From the NCBI GenBank assembly GCA_035944555.1, contig DASZAY010000028.1, positions 1-64,000 on the forward strand: a stretch of DNA of 64,000 nucleotides, in the 5' to 3' direction. Every line of letters starts with the position of its first letter. Position 1 is the stretch's first letter. This DNA comes from CADCWK01 sp035944555 (GTDB taxonomy: Bacteria; Chloroflexota; Chloroflexia; Thermomicrobiales; UBA6265). The notes below the pieces were generated by a model. It made no database searches. It was not told the origin of the DNA and saw nothing but the letters and a program-made list of their open reading frames with translations. This document shows, piece after piece, positions 34,601 through 43,707 of this stretch. The translations under genes and the position numbers were made by a program.

Positions 34601-37162
34601 CTACAACCGGCGGCGCATGGCCGACAGCGGTGAGCCGGGAATCGGGGCGCCTTCCCCGCCCCGGTCCAGGTGGTACGGGACGCTGGTCACGACGATGCCG
34701 GGCTTGAACAGCAGCGCCGCCTTGATCCGTAGGCCGGTCTGGTTGTGGAGGATGTGCTCCCACCAGTGCCGGGCGATGAACTCGGGCAGGATCACGGTCA
34801 GGGTGTCGCCGGGCCGCTGCCGGTCGATCTCGTCGATGTAGCTGAGCAGCGGCCCGACCAGCGACCGGTAGGGTGACTCGATGATGACCAGGGGCACACC
34901 GATGTCCAGCGCGTCCCACGCCTGCTGTACGCCGTCGATATCGTCCTCGTCGACGGCGATGTGGACGGCGGTGACGTTGGACGACATCGACCGGGCGTAG
35001 GCCAGCGTCTGCTGGGCGACCCGGTTCACCCCGGCGATCGGGACGAGGACCGTGTGGTGAATGGCTGACGGGTCCAGCGGCGTCGGCGTCGCCAGCTCGC
35101 GGGTTGCCATCTCGTAGTGCCGGTGGATCCCGCGGAGCGTCAGGATCAGCAACGGGATCAGCAGCATCACCACCCAGGCGCCATGGGCAAACTTGGTCAC
35201 CGCGACGATTAGCGCCACGACAGCCGTCGCCGTCGCCCCGAACCCGTTGAGGATCCGCCCCGTCCGCCAGCCGGGTTCCCGCCGCCGTTGCCAGCGGACG
35301 ACCATGCCTAGCTGCGAGATCGTGAACGAGGTGAACACGCCCAGTGCGTAGAGCGGGATCAGCCGCTCCGTCTCGCCGCCGAAGATCGCCAGCACCGCCG
35401 AGGACAGCACGCCGAGCGTGACGATCCCGGTCGTGAAGGCCAGGCGGTCGCCCCGGAAGGTAAATTGCCGGGGCATGTAGCGGTCGCGGGCGAGGAAGTA
35501 CGACAGGCGGGGGAAATCGGAGTAGGCCGTGTTGGCGGCGAGGACGAGGATCGCCATCGTCGAGAACTGGATGAACAGCGCCGGGACCGGCCCCCAGCCC
35601 TCGAAGATCCGCTGCGCGACCTGGTAGACGACCGTCTCGTAGCCGGCGGAGTCCTGGTCCAGCGGCAGGGTGCCGTACTGGTGGGCCAGCCACGTGATCC
35701 CGCCGAACATCACGGCGAGCGTGACGATCATGATTGTCAGCGTCGTCCGGGCGTTGGACCACTCCGGCTTCCGGAAGGCCGGCACCCCGTCGGAGATGGC
35801 TTCGACACCGGTCAGGGCCGTGCACCCGGCGCTGAAGGCGCGCAGCGCGACGAAGAGTGTCAGCGTGCCGGCCGCCGCCACGTCCTCGGTCGGGACGACC
35901 TCCGGCTCCAGCACGGGAAAACCGGCCAGTGCGTTGCGGGTGATCCCGACGACCAGCATCAGCGCGATCCCGCCGAGGAACAGAAAGGTCGGGACGGCGA
36001 AGATCGTCCCGGATTCCCGGATACCCCGCAGGTTCAGGATCGTGACCAGCGTCACGAATCCGATCCCGACGAGGACGCGGTGCTCGTTCAGCCCGTTGAA
36101 CACCGATGACAGCGCCGCGACGGCCGCCGCGACCGAGACGGCGACGGTCAGGATGTAGTCGACCAGCAGCGCGCCGCCCGCGGTCAGCGCCGGGATCTCT
36201 CCGAGGTTGTCCTTGGCGACGATGTACGAGCCGCCGCCGTTGGGATACGCCTTGATGGTCTGGCGGTAGGAGACGCCGACGATCAGGAGCAGCACGATGA
36301 TCGCGAGACCGATCGGCAGGCTGACGCTCAGCGCCGCGACGCCACCGGCGATCAGCAGCACCCGGAGGATTTCTTCCGTGGCGTAGGCGACCGACGACAG
36401 GGCGTCCGACGACAGGACCGCCAGGGCCTTGGGCTTGGACAGCCGCTCATGCGACGCCATCTCGGTCGAGAGCGGCGAACCGATCAGCAGCCGCTTCACC
36501 CTGCCCGCCGTCCGCCCAACGGGACCGCGCTCGGCCAGCGACTGCTGCTTCGCAATCAGCCGGCCGGGACCGGCGAAGGCGAAATCGTCGGTCCGGGGCC
36601 GGACGATCCGGACGTACCGGTCGCCCGGGTGCTGTCCCTGGAGCGCCTGGCGGCCCGAGAGATTGGGATGAATCGGCGCGTCGACGGGGCGTGGCGGGCG
36701 GTGACCGCGCGTTGGGTGAACCCGGTCGGCGGGCTCGACTGCGTTCATCTCCAGGACACTCGCAGGATTCATGTCGGTGCCGGGGAAGGTATTGCGGTCA
36801 GGCGCCGGGCCTGGCCGGGGTGGCGCGAACTGCGAAGAAGCGGGAGGCTCGGGATCGGCCCGGATCGTCGGGATCGTGCTGGTCGGTCCGATGGCGATCG
36901 TCTCGTTAGGGGTCGGCAGGTCCGCCGGGCTGGAAAAGGGAAGTGGCTCGTCGCGGGAGACCGGTGAGGTGTAATGACCGCCGGGAGGGCGTGGCGGACC
37001 CGCCTTCCGGACCTTGGGTCGGATCCGGCGTTCGGCGCCCTCGCCGACCGCGCCGGGTTTGCTTGTGGCAGGCTCGTCGGTGTCGCCCGCTGGCGCTTCG
37101 GGAGACGCGGATCCGTCCAGGGCGTCTCCCTGGGCCGGAACGTCGTTGCGTCGGTTGTCCAC
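34601..37162 (-). CDS. KimA-type APC-fold transporter (probable K+ importer) with long N-terminal extension
   Basis: 853 aa from GTG 37162 (GGAG about 11 bases upstream). The KimA/YdaO signature SSDALSSVAYATEEIL (about residues 251-266) opens the membrane core with about 12 segments to about 660. A cytoplasmic C-terminal domain (about 690-853; HTVLVPIAGVNRVAQQTLAY, TAVHIAVDEDD, TVILPEF) has a universal-stress-protein-like fold. The first 180 or so residues are Pro/Arg-rich and probably disordered, absent in the usual 600-650 residue homologues; the start is therefore uncertain. KimA from Bacillus is a K+/H+ symporter repressed by cyclic di-AMP; no ydaO-type riboswitch is visible upstream. It is divergent from the cupin gene. 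Confidence 0.75.
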   Translation of the reverse strand: MDNRRNDVPAQGDALDGSASPEAPAGDTDEPATSKPGAVGEGAERRIRPKVRKAGPPRPPGGHYTSPVSRDEPLPFSSPADLPTPNETIAIGPTSTIPTIRADPEPPASSQFAPPRPGPAPDRNTFPGTDMNPASVLEMNAVEPADRVHPTRGHRPPRPVDAPIHPNLSGRQALQGQHPGDRYVRIVRPRTDDFAFAGPGRLIAKQQSLAERGPVGRTAGRVKRLLIGSPLSTEMASHERLSKPKALAVLSSDALSSVAYATEEILRVLLIAGGVAALSVSLPIGLAIIVLLLIVGVSYRQTIKAYPNGGGSYIVAKDNLGEIPALTAGGALLVDYILTVAVSVAAAVAALSSVFNGLNEHRVLVGIGFVTLVTILNLRGIRESGTIFAVPTFLFLGGIALMLVVGITRNALAGFPVLEPEVVPTEDVAAAGTLTLFVALRAFSAGCTALTGVEAISDGVPAFRKPEWSNARTTLTIMIVTLAVMFGGITWLAHQYGTLPLDQDSAGYETVVYQVAQRIFEGWGPVPALFIQFSTMAILVLAANTAYSDFPRLSYFLARDRYMPRQFTFRGDRLAFTTGIVTLGVLSSAVLAIFGGETERLIPLYALGVFTSFTISQLGMVVRWQRRREPGWRTGRILNGFGATATAVVALIVAVTKFAHGAWVVMLLIPLLILTLRGIHRHYEMATRELATPTPLDPSAIHHTVLVPIAGVNRVAQQTLAYARSMSSNVTAVHIAVDEDDIDGVQQAWDALDIGVPLVIIESPYRSLVGPLLSYIDEIDRQRPGDTLTVILPEFIARHWWEHILHNQTGLRIKAALLFKPGIVVTSVPYHLDRGGEGAPIPGSPLSAMRRRL

Positions 37163-37351
37163 TGGTGAAGAACTCCTGGATGCCCTGCCTGGGCAGATCA
37201 ACGACTGGCGGACGCGGAACGATCCCGCCAGCGTGAGCCGCGATAGGATACGTCCGCATTGGCCAGACGGGTACCTCGGGCATCGACCGCCCTTATAGCG
37301 GTCCCCGTCGTGCCGGATACCGTCGTCTACACCATGACAGGAGCCAGCGAC

Positions 37352-37738
37352 ATGACCGATACGTCGACGTCCGCCGTCCCGTTCCCACCCGCCTGGAGCA
37401 ACGTCGCCGACCTGACCCGGTTCGAAGCCGTCCCGGGCATCTGGATGCAGTCGTTCGCCGGCGGGGCGCTGATGGCGAACTGGGTGACGATCGAGCCGGG
37501 CGCGGAGGTGCCATCCCATATCCACCCGCACGAGCAAATGGGCGTAATGATGCAGGGCGAGATGACGCTGACCATCGCCGACGAGACCCGCACCATCGGC
37601 CCTGGCGACGTCTACGCCATCCCTCCCCATGTCCCCCACGGCGCCACCTCGACGGATGGCTGCCTGGTGCTGGATATCTTCACGCCGGTTCGGGAGGACT
37701 ACATGGAGAAGGCTCGCGTGGCGGCTGCCCGGGGCTGA
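37352..37738 (+). CDS. Cupin domain protein
   Basis: 128 aa, start ATG 37352 eight bases after GGAG. A single cupin barrel with motif 1 GAEVPSHIHPHEQMGVMMQGE (G-x5-H-x-H-x4-E style) and motif 2 GDVYAIPPHVPHGATS. Metal-binding His/Glu/His are intact, so it may bind a metal and a small substrate. It is divergent from the KimA-type transporter. Function beyond the fold is not deducible. Confidence 0.8.
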   Translation: MTDTSTSAVPFPPAWSNVADLTRFEAVPGIWMQSFAGGALMANWVTIEPGAEVPSHIHPHEQMGVMMQGEMTLTIADETRTIGPGDVYAIPPHVPHGATSTDGCLVLDIFTPVREDYMEKARVAAARG

Positions 37739-37926
37739 TCGGGCGGGGCCCGTGGGGAATGTGACCGACGGGCGATGGTCGCCTCGCGGCCTGCCCGCTG
37801 ATACTCAGCGCGCCTGCTTCCATATCGATGGGAAATCACCGGTCCTGCTGCTAGGCTGATCCGCGAAAACCCCTCAATCCACATGTTTCCCCGTGCGTCG
37901 CGAGGTCGCCGGGCCAGGGAGTCTTG

Positions 37927-40170
37927 ATGTCGATCACCGATCTGGTGTTGTCGCTGATCGTGCTGGTCCCCATGGGCGCGGTCGGCGTCGCCTTGCTGTG
38001 GCGTCTGCGACTCGGGCTGGACCCGCTGGAGCAGGTCGCCTACGGCGTCCCCTTCGGGTGGGTTGCCTCCTCACTCCTGCTGCTCGGGATCTGCATCCTC
38101 CAGGGCAGGATGTCCGCCGCCGTCAATGTGGTCTTCCTCGTCTTTCTGCTCGCGCTGACGTTCTCGATCCTGATCGGCGACCGCCGCACGGTGCGGTGGC
38201 TGGAAGGTCTTACCTCGGTACCGGTACGTGACGCTGCGTTGGTCCCCGCTGAGGAGGTCGGTCCTGTCATGGCAGTTGGGCCGGCCCATTCCCGACCGAC
38301 CGCCGGCCTGATCTCTACGCTAGGCCGCCTTACCCCTGACCGGCTGATCGGGCTGCTGACACTGCCTCGGATCAGTTGGCTTCCAACCATCGTGTTCGGG
38401 GCAATGCTGATCGTCTGGGCGCAATTCTGGTCCAACGTCGTCCAGTACACCCCCGACCAGATGACATTGTCCTCGACGCATTTCATCTCCGACTGGCCGA
38501 TGCATATCGGCGATCTCGCGACCATGGTCTACGGGGACAACTTTCCGGTCGAGGCACCGCGAGTGGCCGGAGAGACCTATGGCTATCACTATCTCGCGAC
38601 CGTCACTGCTGCGGCGATTTCGGCCCTCGGGGTTCTGCCCGGGTATGCCCTTGAGATCCATAGTGGACTGGGCATGGCGTTCTGCTTGTTCGCGCTCTAT
38701 GCCTTTGGCCGGCGTATTTTCCGGCGAACCGGAACGGCCGTCCTCGGCACACTGATCTTCTTCTTCGGTGGCAGCTTCGCCTGGCTGTTGACCGTTCGCC
38801 AATTCAACGCGACCGGCGACCTCTGGGATACTCTCCGCAATCATGCTTGGGAATTCGGTCCGCACAATGCCGACGGGCTGTTCGCCTGGAATCAGGTCAC
38901 CAGCTATCCCTTCCTCGCCCAGCGTGCCTTTATCTATGGCATTCCGCTCTTTCTGCTGATAATGACGCTGCTCTGGATTGGTCTACGTCAGAACAGGCTT
39001 CGACCGTTCATCGTCGCCGGCCTCGTAACGGGAACACTGCCCTACAGTAATGGCTCAACTGCTCTGATTCTCGTGCTAGTCCTGCCGTTCCTCGCGTTGC
39101 TCTTTCCGGTGCGACCGTTTGGCCGCACGCCCCTCAGTTGGATACGGGCCTATCCCATCACAACATGGGTATCGTATGTCGTTGTCGCTGCGGCGCTGGC
39201 GCTTCCCCAGATCCTGATCCAGCAGAGTGGCGGTGCAGCCGGGCTGGAGATTCGATGGCTACCGGGATGGAATCTGAACACCCCGAACGGACCTGAGCCT
39301 TGGTGGTGGTACGCAATCAAGAACTTTGGCTTCCTGCTGATCTTCATCCCTCTAGGCTTCCTGATCCGGGGAGCATTGTCCTCGTCGTCGTGGCGTTTGC
39401 TTCTGGCAATCATGCCGGTTTTCCCGATGACCCAGCTCATCGCGTTCCAGCCTCTTGCGGGCGACAATGCCAAGCTCGTGATGCTCTGGTACCTGGCTGG
39501 TGCGATGGTCGCCGCGGCTGGCATCAATGCCATCTGGTCCCGGGCGCGGACGGCAGTGCCTCGGGCCTTCCTCTCGATCGTCGTAACCGCCATGCTGTTA
39601 ACCGGCGTCCTGATTCATGTCGAGCTGATCGCCCAGGACAACCCGTTCCAGATCGCGAATCGAGAGGAGTTGGCGTTGGGCGACGAGATTCGGGAGGTAA
39701 TTCCACCTGATGCTCTCGTCGCGACCAATCAGCGGGTCAACAACCCGATCCTGATGCTTGGTGGTCGCCGTATTCTGGTCGGCGCGCCGATCCATGTCTG
39801 GACTCATGGTTATGACGCCCGGGAAGAAGAGGACGCGCTCCGGACTATCATGCGTTACGGGCCAGACGCCGCAGACGAGATTGCACGGTATGGTGTTGAT
39901 TACGTTGCCATAGCACAGGGAGAGATTGATGATCTCAACGCAGATCGGGATGCATACATCGATCACTACCCAGTGGTGCTCGACGACGGGGTCTACATGA
40001 TCTTCGCTGTCAGTCCGGCGGCGATCGATCTGGCCGTGGCGAACGGTGCCACCCTCCCCACTCCGCCATCCAGCGATCCGACCCCAGTACCGTTCGCCTC
40101 GGTTTCTGTCGCCGGGGCAACGCCAACCGCCAGCGTGGCGTCAGGAGCGACCCGACCACCTCGCACCTGA
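37927..40170 (+). CDS. Polytopic membrane protein, GT-C-like (paralogue A)
   Basis: 747 aa starting at ATG with GGGAG five bases upstream. About 12-14 membrane segments occupy residues 1-575. The loop after the third/fourth segment contains SDWPMHIGDLATMVYGDNFP followed by APRVAGETYGYHY, i.e. acidic/His residues in the first large external loop as in GT-C glycosyltransferases. After the last segment a soluble domain (about 585-700) has VDYVAIAQGEIDDL; the tail is Pro/Thr/Ala-rich. I do not know a named family; it is best described as a GT-C-like integral membrane protein. A paralogue starts 74 bases downstream, so the two are one transcription unit. Confidence 0.65.
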   Translation: MSITDLVLSLIVLVPMGAVGVALLWRLRLGLDPLEQVAYGVPFGWVASSLLLLGICILQGRMSAAVNVVFLVFLLALTFSILIGDRRTVRWLEGLTSVPVRDAALVPAEEVGPVMAVGPAHSRPTAGLISTLGRLTPDRLIGLLTLPRISWLPTIVFGAMLIVWAQFWSNVVQYTPDQMTLSSTHFISDWPMHIGDLATMVYGDNFPVEAPRVAGETYGYHYLATVTAAAISALGVLPGYALEIHSGLGMAFCLFALYAFGRRIFRRTGTAVLGTLIFFFGGSFAWLLTVRQFNATGDLWDTLRNHAWEFGPHNADGLFAWNQVTSYPFLAQRAFIYGIPLFLLIMTLLWIGLRQNRLRPFIVAGLVTGTLPYSNGSTALILVLVLPFLALLFPVRPFGRTPLSWIRAYPITTWVSYVVVAAALALPQILIQQSGGAAGLEIRWLPGWNLNTPNGPEPWWWYAIKNFGFLLIFIPLGFLIRGALSSSSWRLLLAIMPVFPMTQLIAFQPLAGDNAKLVMLWYLAGAMVAAAGINAIWSRARTAVPRAFLSIVVTAMLLTGVLIHVELIAQDNPFQIANREELALGDEIREVIPPDALVATNQRVNNPILMLGGRRILVGAPIHVWTHGYDAREEEDALRTIMRYGPDAADEIARYGVDYVAIAQGEIDDLNADRDAYIDHYPVVLDDGVYMIFAVSPAAIDLAVANGATLPTPPSSDPTPVPFASVSVAGATPTASVASGATRPPRT

Positions 40171-40244
40171 ACCTCTTTCCTCCCTCCTTCGTCCGGGTCA
40201 GCACGATCCGATCAATCTTGACTCGACCCGTGGAGCCCTGCCCC

Positions 40245-42773
40245 ATGCCCGAAGTCGTCGTCTCGCTGTTCCTGCTTGCCGCGCTGGGTTTGTCTGGCTT
40301 CGTTGCGCTGGCCCGCGCCCGGCTGGGCCTGACCCGGCTGGAGCTGGTCGCCTACGGCTTCCCGGTCGGGATGATCACCTGGTCGCTCGTCGCATTGGGG
40401 ATCGCCTGCCTCCTTGGACAGCTCAGCCTGGCGCTGATTCTCGGGCTCTGCATGGCGTCGCTGGCGACGGCGATCGTGCTCTACGTCTCCGGCACTGGGC
40501 CGGACGGACCCTGGCCCGGTGGTATCGGACTGCAGGATCGATTCCTGCCCCGGCCTTCCGGTCGCGTCGGGTTCGTCCATGGGCCGTCGATCGCGCCGAC
40601 GATGGCGCGGGACGACGAGACGGATCTGGGACTCTGGCAGGGGATCCGCCGGCTGGTCGGCTGGACCTGGTTCTGGCCGGTCGTGGTCGTCGGTGCCTTC
40701 TTCATTCGCTGGGTGTTCCTCTGGGGCGGGATGTTCGACCTCCGGGAGGACGGCCTGTTCCCCGGCCAGATCAACGTCTGGGGCGACTGGCCGCAGCACG
40801 TCGGCGACGCCGCGTCGTTCATCTACGGCAACAACTTCCCGCCCGAGCACCCCCGGATGGCCGGCGTCCCCTACGCCTACCATTACCTTTCGTCGCTGAC
40901 CGGCGCGATGTTCATCCGCTTCGGCATGACGCCGTACGACGCGCTCGCGCTGCACTCGTTCGTGCTGTCGGCGTTCATCGCGCTCGGGGTTCTTGCCTTC
41001 GCGCTCCGGCTGCTGCGGGACGCCCGGACGGCGGCGCTGGCCGTGCTGCTGTTCCTGCTCGGCGGCGGGTTCGGCTGGGTGCTGATCGCCCAGCTCGGCA
41101 ACGAGAACGGAGACATTCTCGGGACGATCTGGAACCAGCCCTGGAACATCTATCCTCAGAAGGACAACGGCTTCTGGTGGGAGAACTTCTACCTGTCCAA
41201 TATCGAGCCCCAGCGCTCGACGCTCTACGGTATTCCGCTCTCCCTCCTGATCCTGACCCTGCTCTACCAGGCCGTCCAGCGCTTCCAGCCGCGCCACTTC
41301 GTCGCGGCCGGCGTCGTGATCGGGCTGATGCCGTTCTCCCACCTCGGCGCGCTTCCGGCGCTCGCCATCGTGATCGCCATGGTCGCGCTGCTGTTCCCTA
41401 GCGGGCGGCTCGGCGGGCCGATCGGCCAGTGGTACCCGGCCCGGAAGTGGATCGCCTTCGGCGTGATCGCCGCCGGGCTGGCCGTGCCGCAGCTGATCCT
41501 CCAGCAGGCCGGGCAGCCGGCCGTGACTGGTGGCGTCGCCTTCCACTGGGGCTGGCTCAAGGGCGAGAACGAGCCGATCTGGTGGTTCTGGCTGAAGAAC
41601 CTCGGGTGGTTCGCGCCGCTGCTCCTGATCGGCCTCGCGCTGCCGCGGATGTTCGGCTCACACGCCTACCGCTTCCTGCTCGCCTTCATGCCGATCTTCC
41701 TCGTCTGCAACGTCCTGAAACTCCAGATCGACCCGCTGGACAACATCAAGACGCTGCTCTACTGGCACCTCGCCGTCTGCCTGATCGCCGCCGCCGTGAT
41801 CGCCCGGGGCTGGCGGCTGGACCGCACCATCGCCGCCCGCGTCCTGATCCTCCTGGTCGTCTCGTCGATGTTCTTCTCCGGGTTGCTCGTCAACCTGCAG
41901 CAGGCGCGCGGGCTGGACACCTACCGCTGGGAATCCGCGACCGATCTGGAGATCGCCGAGCTGGTCCGGGAACAGACCCTGCCGCGCGGCGTGTTCGCGA
42001 CGGCGCCACGGCTGGACCACCCGATCTCCACACTGACCGGACGGCCGGTCGTGATGAGCTTCCAGGGCTGGCTGTTCACCCGGGGCTTCGACACGGCGCC
42101 CCGTCGCGAGGCGCTGGAAGACATCTACTCGCTGGAACCCAATACCGAGGCGCTGTTCGACGAATATGGCATCGACTACGTCGTGATCGGCTGGACGGAG
42201 CGCGAGGACTACGAGCCCGACCTCGAGGATTGGCGGGAGCGCTACCCCATCGCGATCGAGACGGACGACTACCTGATCTTCGCGGTCAGCGACCCGGCCA
42301 TCCGGCGGATGGAGCAGGAGCGGGAGCGGCAGGCGCTGCTTGCCGGTGACTCACCCAGCCAGCGCCCCTCAGATGTCCCGACCCGGGGCCCGCGCCAGAC
42401 CCCGACCGCTGAGGAGTCGTACCGGCCGACGATCATCTACCCGGCTGGCCAGACCCCCGGCGCTGGCACCCCGGTGGGTGGAACACCCATTACCGGCTCG
42501 CCGATGGCTGGCACGCCCATCGCCGGTACTCCTCCGGTGGCAGCGCCGTCGTCCGGCGTGACGATCATCTACCCGTCCAGCCGGGGGACACCCGCGGCTG
42601 CCAGCGCCGGAACACCGGCCAGCGGCACACCGGGGACCGGGACGCCGGCCAGCGGCATACCGGGGACCGGGACGCCGGCAGCGACGCCGATCGCCGCGCA
42701 GACGCCGACGGCGGTCGCGACCCAGGCACCAACCGTCGAGCCGACTCCGCGCCCGACCCGGCCACCGCGGTAG
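40245..42773 (+). CDS. Polytopic membrane protein, GT-C-like (paralogue B) with Gly/Thr/Pro tail
   Basis: 842 aa. It aligns through most of its length with the preceding gene: LARARLGLTRLELVAYGFPVG, the loop GDWPQHVGDAASFIYGNNFP then MAGVPYAYHYLSSL, and IDYVVIGWTEREDYEPD near the end. So the first external loop is conserved in both, suggesting an active-site role. The C-terminal 120 residues form a low-complexity tail with repeated GTP/SGTP/AGTP units. GGAG lies ten bases before the ATG. Likely glycosyl transfer at the outer membrane face, but the donor and acceptor are unknown. It ends just before a convergent GT2 gene. Confidence 0.65.
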   Translation: MPEVVVSLFLLAALGLSGFVALARARLGLTRLELVAYGFPVGMITWSLVALGIACLLGQLSLALILGLCMASLATAIVLYVSGTGPDGPWPGGIGLQDRFLPRPSGRVGFVHGPSIAPTMARDDETDLGLWQGIRRLVGWTWFWPVVVVGAFFIRWVFLWGGMFDLREDGLFPGQINVWGDWPQHVGDAASFIYGNNFPPEHPRMAGVPYAYHYLSSLTGAMFIRFGMTPYDALALHSFVLSAFIALGVLAFALRLLRDARTAALAVLLFLLGGGFGWVLIAQLGNENGDILGTIWNQPWNIYPQKDNGFWWENFYLSNIEPQRSTLYGIPLSLLILTLLYQAVQRFQPRHFVAAGVVIGLMPFSHLGALPALAIVIAMVALLFPSGRLGGPIGQWYPARKWIAFGVIAAGLAVPQLILQQAGQPAVTGGVAFHWGWLKGENEPIWWFWLKNLGWFAPLLLIGLALPRMFGSHAYRFLLAFMPIFLVCNVLKLQIDPLDNIKTLLYWHLAVCLIAAAVIARGWRLDRTIAARVLILLVVSSMFFSGLLVNLQQARGLDTYRWESATDLEIAELVREQTLPRGVFATAPRLDHPISTLTGRPVVMSFQGWLFTRGFDTAPRREALEDIYSLEPNTEALFDEYGIDYVVIGWTEREDYEPDLEDWRERYPIAIETDDYLIFAVSDPAIRRMEQERERQALLAGDSPSQRPSDVPTRGPRQTPTAEESYRPTIIYPAGQTPGAGTPVGGTPITGSPMAGTPIAGTPPVAAPSSGVTIIYPSSRGTPAAASAGTPASGTPGTGTPASGIPGTGTPAATPIAAQTPTAVATQAPTVEPTPRPTRPPR
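42460..42690 (+). repeat. Tandem GTP-type coding repeats in the tail of paralogue B
   Basis: Successive short units encoding (A/S/G)-G-T-P, with variants ITGSP, MAGTP and IAGTP, then GTPASGTPGTGTPASG, including two near-identical 27-base copies around 42620-42675. Such Thr/Pro repeats are typical of flexible, possibly O-glycosylated, extracytoplasmic tails. Confidence 0.6.
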
Positions 42774-42801
42774 TCCTTCATCCCTGCTCCGTGAACAGGA
42801 C

Positions 42802-42845
42802 GACCCCGGGCCCGCATGCCGCGATGCCTGCCTTGGTCCGGGGTC
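42802..42845. terminator. Convergent hairpin between the paralogue-B and GT2 genes
   Basis: 8-bp perfect arms 42802-42809 and 42838-42845 with a 28-base loop that can fold further. It occupies the 99-bp gap between convergent genes and may end transcription from both. Confidence 0.35.
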
Positions 42846-42872
42846 ATCTGTCGTCCGGCCGAGGTCCTTCCC

Positions 42873-43610
42873 CTATCCCCGCCTGCGTTCCCGGATCCGG
42901 TCCAGTCGCAGGCGCCAGACGAGCAGTGCCGCCTCCAGGACGATGCTGCGGGACAGCTTGCTGGCCCCGGCGACGCGGTCGGTGAAGGTGATCGGGATTT
43001 CAACGACCCGGCCACCGTTGCGGATCACCCGCCACGTCGTCTCGATCTGGAACCCGTAGCCGTCGGCGCGGAGGTGCTCCAGGTTCAGCCCTTCCAGCGC
43101 CGCGCGCCGGTAGACCTTGTAGCCGCCAGTTAAATCATGGACGGGCAGCCCGAGGATCAGGTGGGCGTAGCGGGAGCCGAATCGGCTGAGCAGGCGGCGG
43201 TGGAACGGCCAGCCAACCGTCTTCCCGCCGGGGACGTAGCGTGAGCCGAGAACGAGATCGGCGTTCGCCGCCGCCTCGACCATCGCCGGCAGCCGGTCGG
43301 CCGGGTGGGAGAGGTCGGCGTCCATCGAGACGACGAGATCAGCTCCATGGGCCAGGGCGTGGCGGAACCCGACGACGTAGGCCGTCCCCAGCCCCTGCTT
43401 GCCCGACCGGTGAATGACGTCGATCTGGCCAGGGTGCGCTGTGGCCATCTCATCGGCGAGTTCACCAGTGCCATCCGGTGACGCATCATCGACCACGATG
43501 ACCCGGAAGTGATCCCCGAGTGTGAGGACCCGCACCACCGCTTCATGGAGATTGTCCCGCTCGTTGTAGGTTGGGATGACGACGGTGACAGGGCCGCGGG
43601 TTTGGGTCAT
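42873..43610 (-). CDS. Polyprenol-phosphate mannosyltransferase (Dol-P-Man synthase type, GT2)
   Basis: 245 aa from ATG 43610. GT2 motifs: VVIPTYNERDNL, VIVVDDASPDGTGE with D41-D42 and SMDADLSHP with D97/D99 coordinating the nucleotide sugar; the acceptor region RYVPGG then LTGGYKVYRRAAL and the ending EIPITFTDR are typical of DPM1/polyprenol-phosphate mannose synthases without C-terminal membrane segments (as in the yeast-independent DPM1 class). It would make the lipid-linked mannose used by GT-C enzymes. Directly downstream of the GT39-type gene in the same direction. Confidence 0.85.
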   Translation of the reverse strand: MTQTRGPVTVVIPTYNERDNLHEAVVRVLTLGDHFRVIVVDDASPDGTGELADEMATAHPGQIDVIHRSGKQGLGTAYVVGFRHALAHGADLVVSMDADLSHPADRLPAMVEAAANADLVLGSRYVPGGKTVGWPFHRRLLSRFGSRYAHLILGLPVHDLTGGYKVYRRAALEGLNLEHLRADGYGFQIETTWRVIRNGGRVVEIPITFTDRVAGASKLSRSIVLEAALLVWRLRLDRIRERRRG

Positions 43611-43707
43611 GGAGTCTTCCCACATCCTGCCGGACATCCTTGCGAGCGGCCGTCATCTTCGCGAGCGCAGATTCTGGCATACGGCGGGCGCCCGCTGCAG
43701 ATAGAGA

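Noticed and set aside
35465..36109. Long plus-strand frame opposite the KimA-type gene
   Set aside because: Composition is that of a reverse-complement shadow of transmembrane-coding sequence; no start signals.
37163..37330. Possible c-di-AMP (ydaO-type) riboswitch upstream of the KimA-type gene
   Set aside because: Only simple hairpins are visible; the conserved ydaO core sequences are missing.
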